A DNA stretch of 64,000 bases, taken from positions 44,711-108,710 of the forward strand of contig NZ_BSOB01000037.1 of the NCBI RefSeq assembly GCF_030160295.1. Direction: 5' to 3'. Below are positions 57,082 to 64,000 of this stretch, one piece after another. Every line of letters starts with the position of its first letter. Positions within the stretch are counted from its first letter, which is position 1. This DNA is from Dyella acidisoli. Its GTDB lineage: Bacteria > Pseudomonadota > Gammaproteobacteria > Xanthomonadales > Rhodanobacteraceae. A model generated the notes under the pieces. The model saw nothing but the letters and a program-made list of their open reading frames with translations, made no database searches and was not told the origin of the DNA. Both the position numbers and the translations under genes were made by a program.

Positions 57082-57924
57082 TCAATGACCAACCTGTCCG
57101 CCTGCCAGCAACTCGCGGATCATGCGCAGCTTTGCCTTGAACTGCGCTTCGTTTTCGGGGCCGAGACGAAGCATCAGCTTCTGCCCGTTCGATAGCGACT
57201 GCAATTGCGGATCGACGAAATGGTAGCGCGCACCCACCTTCGTCACGGCGATGGGATCATGCACGTCCGGCGCGGCAAGCATGTCGTCGATCGCCACGAT
57301 CAGGCGATCGTTGAAATAACCGCGTGGATAGCCGAGCTCACGATACGCCTCCTGGAACAAGGGATAGCTGCGCTTGTACCAGGCAACCACTGCGTGCAGA
57401 TCGACCCTGGCGAGCACCGTCATGTAAGGCGAGTAGCGCTCTGCATTGGCCGTGGCGATCACCGTCATGCCGTTGGCCGCTTGCATCTGCATCATCCCTT
57501 TGGGTGTGCGCAGCGGAAGGATATTGGTGTTGCCCAAGCCCTGTCTCGGCAACGCATCCACAGTCGCTACCACACGTGAAATGATCTGGCTCGGCACGAG
57601 CAGCGAAGTGAGGTCACCGCCAGCCATACCCGTCAATGCTTCGCGCACGCTTTCATCGCTGTCGACCAAAGCTGGCAGCGATGCAGTGGATGCGGGTGCG
57701 GGTCCCGCGGCCGCCTGGGCGATAGGATGCTGGATTACTGAGGATGCGCTTGCCGGCACAGGAGCCGGTGCCGTCGAAGCAACGCTTGGCGATGGATTGG
57801 CTGGCGACTCGGCGGGATGCATGCCCCGCTGCACCAGATATACGCCCGCTGCCACTACCGCAACCACAACGATAATGGCTGCGATCCAGCCGCCGTACGA
57901 AGTCTGCCTGATTCTCCGGTTCAC
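57082..57924 (-). CDS. DUF3014 domain membrane protein
   Basis: A 280-residue protein with one transmembrane anchor (about 13-33, WIAAIIVVVAVVAAGVYLV). A Pro/Ala/Ser linker (about 38-80) leads to the DUF3014 domain (LPALVDSDESVREAL, LLVPSQIISRVVATVDALPRQ, ...FNDRLIVAIDDMLAAPD). Probably inner-membrane with a periplasmic domain. Function unknown. Confidence 0.86.
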   Translation of the reverse strand: MNRRIRQTSYGGWIAAIIVVVAVVAAGVYLVQRGMHPAESPANPSPSVASTAPAPVPASASSVIQHPIAQAAAGPAPASTASLPALVDSDESVREALTGMAGGDLTSLLVPSQIISRVVATVDALPRQGLGNTNILPLRTPKGMMQMQAANGMTVIATANAERYSPYMTVLARVDLHAVVAWYKRSYPLFQEAYRELGYPRGYFNDRLIVAIDDMLAAPDVHDPIAVTKVGARYHFVDPQLQSLSNGQKLMLRLGPENEAQFKAKLRMIRELLAGGQVGH

Positions 57925-58072
57925 GATGCTGCCCGTTTCGCTCGTTAGGTAGTCATTGTGACAGGCATGCCCGCCGTTTGTTCGAATGCATCGTTAGCGA
58001 GCGCACAACATCAAGGCGGCACAAGCTCACGAACTTGCGCGCTTGCTGCTCGCACTCATCGCCGATGTGTCA

Positions 58073-59041
58073 TCACGCCACACGGAAGCGCCCTTCTGCT
58101 GTCACCGCAGCGGTCATTTTTCCTTCCATGCGACGTTTCGGCAGTGTTGGCGCCTGCAGACTGAAGCTGTCCTCGCGGTCGTAAGCGAGGCTGCTGGCAG
58201 CGTAAAGATCTTCGTAGGAATTCAGTTTTTCACGCAGCCACTCGCGCAACTGGGGGCCAAACAACTGTTCGACCTTGCTGCTTGCCTGTTGCGGCAGACC
58301 GTTGAGCGCACCCTGCTTCCATGGCTCCGCTGCAGGATCTGCGATGTGCTGATGACAGATCTGATCGATTTCAATATCAACAGATAATTCGAGAAAAGCG
58401 CATAAACGCTGCCATTCCTCCTGCGGCTGGCGCACCAGATCTTCAAGGAAAACGAAATGGTGATGCCGCGCGCCGATGCACGAGCGATGGATTTCCAGCG
58501 CGCGATTCCAGCGCCGCACCCACAGCATCAACCCACCACTGAACGAATGGTTGTCGTAGCGCAGGTACGCATCCATGATCGACGCAAGCACATCCATGCC
58601 CGGCCGGATGACGTGGATGAAACGCGCATCCGGCAGGTAGTGCTCAATCTCCGGCAGATAAAGCAGATGATGCGGCGTCTTCTCGATCCAGGCCGTGCGC
58701 TTGGCGCGCTCAGCAAGACTGTCCAGTGTGGCGATGAAGCGATTGACGCACGTATCCAGCATCCACGGCGCACGCGTGGGTGCGGCGCTTTCGCCAAGCA
58801 GCGAGCGTTGCAATTCGACAAATTCTCGCCGCCCATAACGCCGAGTGAAACCAAGGCGACGAGCCAGATTGCGTCGGCGTGGCTTGGCGCCTTCGTCGCC
58901 GAAGCGATGATCGATGCCGCCTAGGAGGCGCGGAAAAAAACCGGTTTCAGGAAGCGTGAAGATCTGAGGATGTCGGGCCAGCATGGCCTGCACGATGGTG
59001 GTGCCCGAACGCGGGCACCCGACGACGAACGTTCGTTGCAT
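58073..59041 (-). CDS. Sulfotransferase family protein
   Basis: A 322-residue protein with the PAPS 5'-phosphosulfate motif GCPRSGTT (residues 8-15) and the 3'-phosphate-binding region FIHVIRPGMDVLAS. A KTPHHLLYL segment gives the conserved Lys. The target is probably a carbohydrate or lipid; related genes often sit in envelope-polysaccharide regions, but none is next to it here. Confidence 0.85.
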   Translation of the reverse strand: MQRTFVVGCPRSGTTIVQAMLARHPQIFTLPETGFFPRLLGGIDHRFGDEGAKPRRRNLARRLGFTRRYGRREFVELQRSLLGESAAPTRAPWMLDTCVNRFIATLDSLAERAKRTAWIEKTPHHLLYLPEIEHYLPDARFIHVIRPGMDVLASIMDAYLRYDNHSFSGGLMLWVRRWNRALEIHRSCIGARHHHFVFLEDLVRQPQEEWQRLCAFLELSVDIEIDQICHQHIADPAAEPWKQGALNGLPQQASSKVEQLFGPQLREWLREKLNSYEDLYAASSLAYDREDSFSLQAPTLPKRRMEGKMTAAVTAEGRFRVA

Positions 59042-59408
59042 GAGCAGCTGGCGCCCCCTGCTTTTATTGATAGCTGAACTGCGTCGCGTGTCGCCGGCGC
59101 ACTAAAACAACCGAACGCGTCAGGTTGTTGTAAGTTGACGCAACTTACACATACGTCGCGATCGTGTCCAGAAAAAATTCTTATGTTGCATAGTGTTAAG
59201 TTGAGCCTGCTCGCTTGCTGGCAAATACCGCCGACGCATTTTCGTTCAGTTTTATAGAACAACAGCCCGCTACTTGCCGACTTGACCATGCTGTGAAAAA
59301 AGCCACCGGCACTTTCGTACCGGTGGCCGCCCCTCACATCCGCGCGCTGCGGAACGAGCATGCCTCCCGCCCGTAGCGCGCCCCCTGTTCCTACTCCGCT
59401 TCTGCCTG

Positions 59409-61040
59409 CTACTTACCGATGTCCTTGAGGATCTCCTTGGTAAAGGCCAGCACGCCTGCGCTCGGATACGAATTGCACGTCGACGACGCGGAGCCAGCCG
59501 CGCACGGCGTATCGCGATCCAGCGACCAAAAGTGCACGCCGGCCAAGCCATTCGCCGTGGCGTAATTGGTGATGGTGTCGATGTCCGCCAACGTGGTGAC
59601 TTCACCACCGCTGTCGTTCTGCCCGATCATCGGCGTGAGTTCGATATGGCTGGCCGGGATGCCGTAGCTGTGCTCCAGATTGGTCACCGCCTGAATCGCC
59701 GACTGGCCCATTTCACACACCCCGTTCACCACCACGCAGTTGGAGGACGTTGCGCCGCCGTAATCCATCACCATCAGATCGATGGTGTAGTTCTTCAACG
59801 CTGGACTGGACGCCTGGATCGCCTGCACCACCCACTGACCCAGTTGGTTGATGCCGCCGTAGCTGCCGTCCGACGCACCGAGCGTGGCCAGCGTGAACGA
59901 GAAGCGCAGATTCGGATACTGCGATTGCGCCGCGGCGACATCCGCAACAAGTTGCTGGACTTCCGCCTGTGTCTGGCCGCCTTCGATATCGAAATCCACG
60001 CCAATCATCTGCGCGGTGTAGTACTTCGCGATGAAGCTCTGGAACGCAGAGGCCGAGCCGCACGTGAATACACCCGCTGCACCACCCGTGGAGACGATGT
60101 AGTTCAAACCTGCGCTAGCCAGCGAATTGGCCGCGCCGGGCGTGATGTTGGCTGAGATGAATTCCGATGGCGTTACGCCGGCCCAGTTTTCGCTGCCGCA
60201 TTCGCCCGTGGCAAACGCGAGCGTAATACCCGTCAGATTCGGCACCTGCGTGGAGTACAAGCTGCCGCTACCTACGACAGGAATGGCCGTACCCGTCACG
60301 GCCGTCTGCATGGCGTAGGTATTCCAGTTCATGTTGATGCTCATGTCCTTGTAAGGACTGAACACGAAACCGCTGGGTGTCGGCGTTGGTGTTGGAGTGG
60401 GCGTAGGTGTCGGCGTCGGGGTGGGTGTTGGAGTAGGCGTAGGTGTCGGCGTCGGGGTGGGTGTTGGAGTGGGTGTTGGAGTAGGCGTAGGTGTAGGGGT
60501 TGGCGTCGGTGTCGGAGTGGGTGTCGGCGTAGGCGACCCGCTGCACGCACCTAGCGATGTCCACGGCGCACCGCTGCCGGCAGCACCATTGTTAGTGGCG
60601 GGATTCTGGTTCTGGGTCCAGAAATTCGCCTTGTAGTTGGTGCTGTTCTCACTCACCAACGCGCCGCCGTTGTAAGCGGTCGAGCTATTCCAGGCCGTAT
60701 CGCACGCAGGTGATGGCGTGGGAGTTGGCGTAGGTGTGGGCGAACCGCCGCACGCGCCTTCCGACGTCCACGGCTGGCCGCTGCCGGCACCGCCATTGTT
60801 GGTGGCCGGATCGTTGCCTTGCGTCCAAAAGTTCGCAACGTAGTTGACGCCGTTTTCGCTGGCTTGATTACCAGCCACATAAACATTGGTCGATACCCAC
60901 GCCGCCGCGCAGGTGGATTGCGCATGCACGGTTTGCACGGGCGCAACGGTCAGCACCGTGGTGGAAAGCGCCGCGCATATCGCGGTGCTCAAGGAGCTAC
61001 ATGTCAGGGTGGTCCACTTCGTTGTTCGCTTCACTTGCAT
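59409..61040 (-). CDS. Secreted chitinase: two chitin-binding modules, Thr-Pro linker, GH18 domain
   Basis: A 543-residue secreted enzyme. The signal peptide runs to about residue 41 (VHAQ). Two CBM5/12-like chitin-binding modules follow (about 42-97 and 112-165; each begins CAAAW or CDTAW and ends GPW/PWTS-GAC). A long (Thr-Pro)n linker leads to a GH18 domain with the catalytic Glu353 in GVDFDIEGG. CSxxS-type Cys residues fit disulfides. It is about 85% similar to its neighbour, indicating duplication. GGAGAC precedes ATG 61040. Confidence 0.94.
   Translation of the reverse strand: MQVKRTTKWTTLTCSSLSTAICAALSTTVLTVAPVQTVHAQSTCAAAWVSTNVYVAGNQASENGVNYVANFWTQGNDPATNNGGAGSGQPWTSEGACGGSPTPTPTPTPSPACDTAWNSSTAYNGGALVSENSTNYKANFWTQNQNPATNNGAAGSGAPWTSLGACSGSPTPTPTPTPTPTPTPTPTPTPTPTPTPTPTPTPTPTPTPTPTPTPTPTPTPTPSGFVFSPYKDMSINMNWNTYAMQTAVTGTAIPVVGSGSLYSTQVPNLTGITLAFATGECGSENWAGVTPSEFISANITPGAANSLASAGLNYIVSTGGAAGVFTCGSASAFQSFIAKYYTAQMIGVDFDIEGGQTQAEVQQLVADVAAAQSQYPNLRFSFTLATLGASDGSYGGINQLGQWVVQAIQASSPALKNYTIDLMVMDYGGATSSNCVVVNGVCEMGQSAIQAVTNLEHSYGIPASHIELTPMIGQNDSGGEVTTLADIDTITNYATANGLAGVHFWSLDRDTPCAAGSASSTCNSYPSAGVLAFTKEILKDIGK
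60379..60533. repeat. GGTGT-rich tandem repeats coding the Thr-Pro linker of chitinase 1
   Basis: About 155 nt of GTxGGx repeats, read on the - strand as (Thr-Pro)n. The unit is 6 nt, so slippage changes linker length without shifting the frame. Confidence 0.9.
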
Positions 61041-61288
61041 GGGACTGTCTCCAGAGTTGGATTGAACCGCAACAGGTGAAAAACATCGGCGATGCGATGA
61101 CTTGCGTTCCGCATGGCACATAAGGCAACGAACGCTGCCACGCATCCCTGTATCGGTACTGCATGTAGTGATTTGCAGCGCATGCTGCGCGCCGCGTATC
61201 CCGCCAATCCGCACGCTATGACGCCGTGGCGATCCGGCACGCTGCCGAACCGCCACGGGATTTCCCCTGCGTTCCCTGCTTGTAGGTC

Positions 61289-62650
61289 TTACTTGCCGAG
61301 ATCCTTCAGAACCTCATTGGTGAAGCCCAGCGCCCCCACGCTCGGGTACGAATTGCAGGTCGCCGACGCGGAGCCGGCCGCGCACGGCGTGTCGCGATCC
61401 TGCGACCAGAAGTGCACGCCAGCCAAGCCGTTCGACGTCGCGTAGTTGACGATGGTGTCCATGTCCGCCAGCGTGGTGATCTCACCTTGTGCATCGTTCT
61501 GGCCAATCATCGGCGTGAGCTCGATGTGGCTGGCCGGAATGCCGTAGGTGTGTTCAAGATTCGTCACGGCCTGGATCGCCGATTGACCCATCTCACACAC
61601 GCCGCTCACCACCACGCAGTTGGAGGAAGTCGCGCCGCCGAAATCCATCACCATCAAGTTGATGGTGTAGTTCTTCAGCGCCGGGCTCGACGCCTGGATC
61701 GCCTGCACCACCCATTGCCCCAGCTGATTGACTCCGCCGTAGCTACCATCCGATGCCGCGAGCGTGGCCAGCGTGAAGGAGAAGCGCAGATTCGGATATT
61801 GCGATTGCGCAGCGGCGACGTCGGCCACGAGTTGCTGCACATCCGCCTGCGTCTGACCACCTTCGATATCGAAATCCACGCCAAGCATGTGCGACGTGTA
61901 ATAACTGCCAATGAAGCTTTCGAATGCAGAAGCCGATCCGCACGTGAACACGCCGGCCGCACCGCCAGTTGAGACGATGTAATTGAGGCCAGCGCTGTTG
62001 AGCGCGCTGATGTTGCCGGAGATGAAACCCGAAGCGGTCACACCACCCCAGCTTTCGCTGCCGCAGCTACCGGTAGCGAACGCCAGCGTGATGCCAGGCA
62101 GATTCGGCTCCTTGGTCGAGAAGAAGCTGCCGCTGCCCACCACTGGGAGCACGGTGCCCGAAGCCGCCGTCTGCATGCTGTTGGTGTTCCAGTTGAGATT
62201 GATCGTGATGTCCTTGTACGGACTGAACACGAACCCGCTGGGTGCCGGCGTTGGTGTGGGAGTAGGCGTCGGTGTAGGCGTCGGTGTAGGCGTTGGAGTT
62301 GGTGTCGGGGTAGGTGTCGGCGTGGGAGTGGGTGTCGGCGTAGGTGTTGGCGTCGGCGTACAGGAGCCTTGCGAAGTCCACGGCTGGCCGCTGCCCGGAC
62401 CGCCATTGTTGGTGGCCGGGTCGTTGCCCTGCGTCCACCAGTTCGCCTTGTAGTTGATGCCGTTCTCGCTAGCCGTGTTGCCAGCCGTATAAATCGCGCT
62501 TGCACTCCATGCCGCAGCACAGGTGCTTTGCGCGTGTACCGTTTGCACGGGTGCGACGGTAAGTACGGTCGTGGTAAGCGCGGCACCCACCGCGGTGCTC
62601 AACGCGCTTGCCGTAAGGGTGGACCACTTCGTGGACTTCTTCTCTTGCAT
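61289..62650 (-). CDS. Secreted chitinase: one chitin-binding module, Thr-Pro linker, GH18 domain
   Basis: A 453-residue paralogue of the downstream chitinase. The signal peptide runs to about residue 41, followed by one CBM5/12 module (about 42-96), a shorter (Thr-Pro)n linker and a GH18 domain with the catalytic Glu263 in GVDFDIEGG. The Cys pattern and the C-terminal ...ILKDLGK match chitinase 1. The 5' flank, ACTGTCTCCAGA..TTG plus GGTGAA, is also similar to that of chitinase 1, so the duplication included upstream DNA. No clear terminator lies between the two genes. Confidence 0.94.
   Translation of the reverse strand: MQEKKSTKWSTLTASALSTAVGAALTTTVLTVAPVQTVHAQSTCAAAWSASAIYTAGNTASENGINYKANWWTQGNDPATNNGGPGSGQPWTSQGSCTPTPTPTPTPTPTPTPTPTPTPTPTPTPTPTPTPTPTPAPSGFVFSPYKDITINLNWNTNSMQTAASGTVLPVVGSGSFFSTKEPNLPGITLAFATGSCGSESWGGVTASGFISGNISALNSAGLNYIVSTGGAAGVFTCGSASAFESFIGSYYTSHMLGVDFDIEGGQTQADVQQLVADVAAAQSQYPNLRFSFTLATLAASDGSYGGVNQLGQWVVQAIQASSPALKNYTINLMVMDFGGATSSNCVVVSGVCEMGQSAIQAVTNLEHTYGIPASHIELTPMIGQNDAQGEITTLADMDTIVNYATSNGLAGVHFWSQDRDTPCAAGSASATCNSYPSVGALGFTNEVLKDLGK
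62251..62360. repeat. Tandem repeats coding the Thr-Pro linker of chitinase 2
   Basis: About 110 nt of GTxGGx repeats (6-nt unit) read as (Thr-Pro)n on the - strand. Shorter than the linker of chitinase 1. Confidence 0.88.
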
Positions 62651-63238
62651 GACTGTCTCCAGACTGGTGAAACGCTACGAGGTGAATGAACGCCGGCGAT
62701 TTCACGACCGCATTCCGGACAGTCGAGGGGGACAGTCGCCAACCGCATCCATGCGCGATACCACTTGTCATGAAGCTGCAAAGCGGGGGCGAGTATCGGC
62801 CTCACATGACAACGTTGTCCAGTCAAGTTGGCCGATTTGCCCACGCTGGAACGTGATTCACATCGCAAAGGAAAAAATGTCATGTCGATACCGCATGCAT
62901 TCACATCGCATGCACACTCTAAGCGCGTATTACGCTGGAAAAATAGGCATTTATCGCTGCATCGCAGCACACTAAGAACATGTGCAAACGCATGCCGATG
63001 GCCGACATGCCAGGAACCCGCGACCGCTACGGGGAGACCCTGACGATGAAAAACGGTTGGCGGACTGCGCTTTATGGCGCGACACGAGTGACAACGATGG
63101 CCACTCATGTCCGCTTTTCGTTCGATCCAAAACTGACAGCGTCAACGATCACGTCGCTGTCGATTTCGCCTCATTAAGCTCGTCGTGTTGGTAAGAGCCC
63201 GTTCTATATCTCCCCACGGCCCACACCGGAGACATGCC
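62651..63238. other. Intergenic region upstream of the chitinase pair
   Basis: A 588-nt stretch between the divergent chitinase and VOC genes. It must hold the chitinase promoter, but no clear -35/-10 pair, operator or small gene could be chosen. It has GACAGTCG twice (62718 and 62731) and several CATGC palindromes near 62893-62911. Short frames here look random. Confidence 0.5.
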
Positions 63239-63736
63239 ATGAGCAATCGGTTCCAGCGCGTCACGCCCTTCCTGTGGTTCAACGAAGAAGCCGAGGAAGC
63301 GGCCAACTATTACGTATCCGTGTTCGACAACTCGCACATTCTCAGCGTCACGCGCTATGACGCCGGAACCGCCAACGCAGCCCATCGCCCCGCAGGCTCG
63401 GTGATGACCGTTGCCTTTGAACTGGACGGCCAAGCCTTTACCGCGCTCAACGGTGGCCCGGTCTTCACGTTCAATCCTGCCGTATCGCTGGTGGTGAACT
63501 GCCGTACGCAGGCCGAGGTGGACCACTATTGGAATGCGCTATCGAAAGGCGGCGATCCTGCCGCACAGCAATGCGGCTGGCTGAAGGATCGCTTCGGCGT
63601 GTCCTGGCAGGTTGTGCCGGTGCAGCTGATCGAGCTGCTCACGTCCAGCGACAAAGCCAAGGCGCAGCGCGTGATGCAGCAGGTGATGAAGATGAAGAAG
63701 CTCGATGTGCGCGTGCTGGAAGAAGCGGCGGCGTAA
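63239..63736 (+). CDS. PhnB-like VOC family protein
   Basis: A protein of about 165 residues in the 3-demethylubiquinone 3-methyltransferase-like (PhnB) branch of the VOC superfamily. It has FLWFNEEAEEAANYYVSVF, the conserved AFTALNGGPVFTFNPAVS and CGWLKDRFGVSWQVVP. The metal ligands of VOC enzymes are partly retained. The real reaction is unknown. GGAG about 8 nt before ATG 63239. Confidence 0.9.
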   Translation: MSNRFQRVTPFLWFNEEAEEAANYYVSVFDNSHILSVTRYDAGTANAAHRPAGSVMTVAFELDGQAFTALNGGPVFTFNPAVSLVVNCRTQAEVDHYWNALSKGGDPAAQQCGWLKDRFGVSWQVVPVQLIELLTSSDKAKAQRVMQQVMKMKKLDVRVLEEAAA

Positions 63737-63848
63737 TACAAACGCTTGCCGCAAAGCATCCTCAGTGAATCCCTCTCTTTGGGACCGGATTAGCGCCGTG
63801 TCTCAGCTGGGTGTCTCGTTTGTTGGGACATTGCCTGCGGCGCTTTCG

Positions 63849-63931
63849 GTCGCGAAGCGACCGGGTCACTTTTCTTTGCTGGCCCAAAGAAAAGTGACGG
63901 CGGTTTCTAAACTCAAGTGCATCACTTGAGT
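63849..63931. repeat. Nested inverted repeats next to the IS30-type gene
   Basis: Three adjacent hairpins: GGTCGC-GAA-GCGACC (63849-63863), the 14-bp GTCACTTTTCTTTG/CAAAGAAAAGTGAC (63865-63898), and ACTCAAGTG-CAT-CACTTGAGT (63911-63931). The last may belong to the terminal inverted repeat of the insertion sequence. Confidence 0.55.
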
Positions 63932-63941
63932 GGAGAAGCGG

Positions 63942-64000
63942 ATGAGGCGGAGGTATGAGCACCTGAGCGCCGAAGAGCGTGGCGCGATCATGGCCATGAA
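63942..64000 (+). mobile_element. IS30-type transposase, first 19 codons (cut by window edge)
   Basis: The frame reads MRRRYEHLSAEERGAIMAM to the edge. The YxHLSxEER opening is characteristic of IS30-family transposases, whose N-terminus holds a helix-turn-helix. The body and right end of the element lie outside the window, so completeness and identity are unknown. Confidence 0.65.

Noticed and set aside
60379..60533. GT-rich tandem repeat considered as a CRISPR or regulatory microsatellite
   Set aside because: It lies in frame inside the chitinase gene and codes for its Thr-Pro linker; there are no unique spacers.
62599..63108. A 169-codon - strand frame reaching into the chitinase 2 start
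   Set aside because: It overlaps the start of chitinase 2 in another frame and has random-looking composition.

Overview
The window reads as a chromosomal segment of a GC-rich (roughly 60%) gammaproteobacterium. Gene content, gene style and the many GGGAGAGGG-type intergenic repeats fit the Xanthomonadales, most likely the Rhodanobacteraceae (Dyella, Rhodanobacter or Luteibacter-like). That placement is inference; no rRNA gene is present. About 62 protein genes can be supported, and most are core or housekeeping genes.

Layout. 1-6.1 kb: the 3' end of mutS, a glutathione S-transferase divergent from a TetR regulator, katG with a possible OxyR site, and a CheY-like regulator. 6.2-10.5 kb: a heat-shock group (hslR, htpG, htpX, the last with a sigma32-like promoter) and a TRIC/UPF0126 membrane protein. 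10.5-18.7 kb: gluQ, an acetoacetyl-CoA reductase, tcdA, a small cytochrome, a GT39-type membrane glycosyltransferase, a DUF962 protein, a pirin, an OYE flavoenzyme and a hydrolase. 18.8-20.0 kb: three separate cold-shock genes with long leaders. 20.3-28.0 kb: lipoprotein, AlkZ-like glycosylase, secreted protein, pldA, slyD, MATE pump, PBP4-type peptidase, glutathione peroxidase. 28.1-30.7 kb: metNIQ. 30.8-42.3 kb: pncB, a two-domain cytochrome, DUF72, an HExxH lipoprotein, a histone-H1-like protein, rhomboid, PhzF-like, YaiI-like and dehydrogenase genes, a YhiN-like flavoprotein, yajQ, and a DUF1345/GNAT pair. 42.4-44.2 kb: aroG behind a complete attenuator, divergent from an exported FKBP. 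44.2-51.1 kb: SH3/proline-rich exported protein, selO, the rsmC-rsuA pair, an OPT transporter. 51.2-58 kb: lipoprotein, a GH18 chitinase, an exported methyltransferase, thpR, DinB, YXWGXW protein, DUF3014. 58-64 kb: sulfotransferase, two tandem multidomain chitinases, a PhnB/VOC protein, and the first codons of an IS30-type transposase cut off by the window edge.

The most notable observation is regulatory. aroG (DAHP synthase, first step of the aromatic pathway) is preceded by a 25-codon leader peptide with Tyr-Tyr-Phe-Trp-Tyr-Gly-Tyr, a perfect intrinsic terminator, and mutually exclusive pairing segments 1:2, 2:3 and 3:4, as in the trp attenuator. Other signals worth checking are an inverted-repeat promoter block shared by two cold-shock genes, a possible 46-residue gene or small RNA with a very strong terminator at 32.15-32.39 kb, a start-codon hairpin in front of the HExxH lipoprotein, five copies of a composite 130-bp inverted-repeat element, and a chitinase tandem duplication with long Thr-Pro linkers.

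No CRISPR array, tRNA or rRNA gene, prophage or obvious defence or secondary-metabolite cluster was seen.
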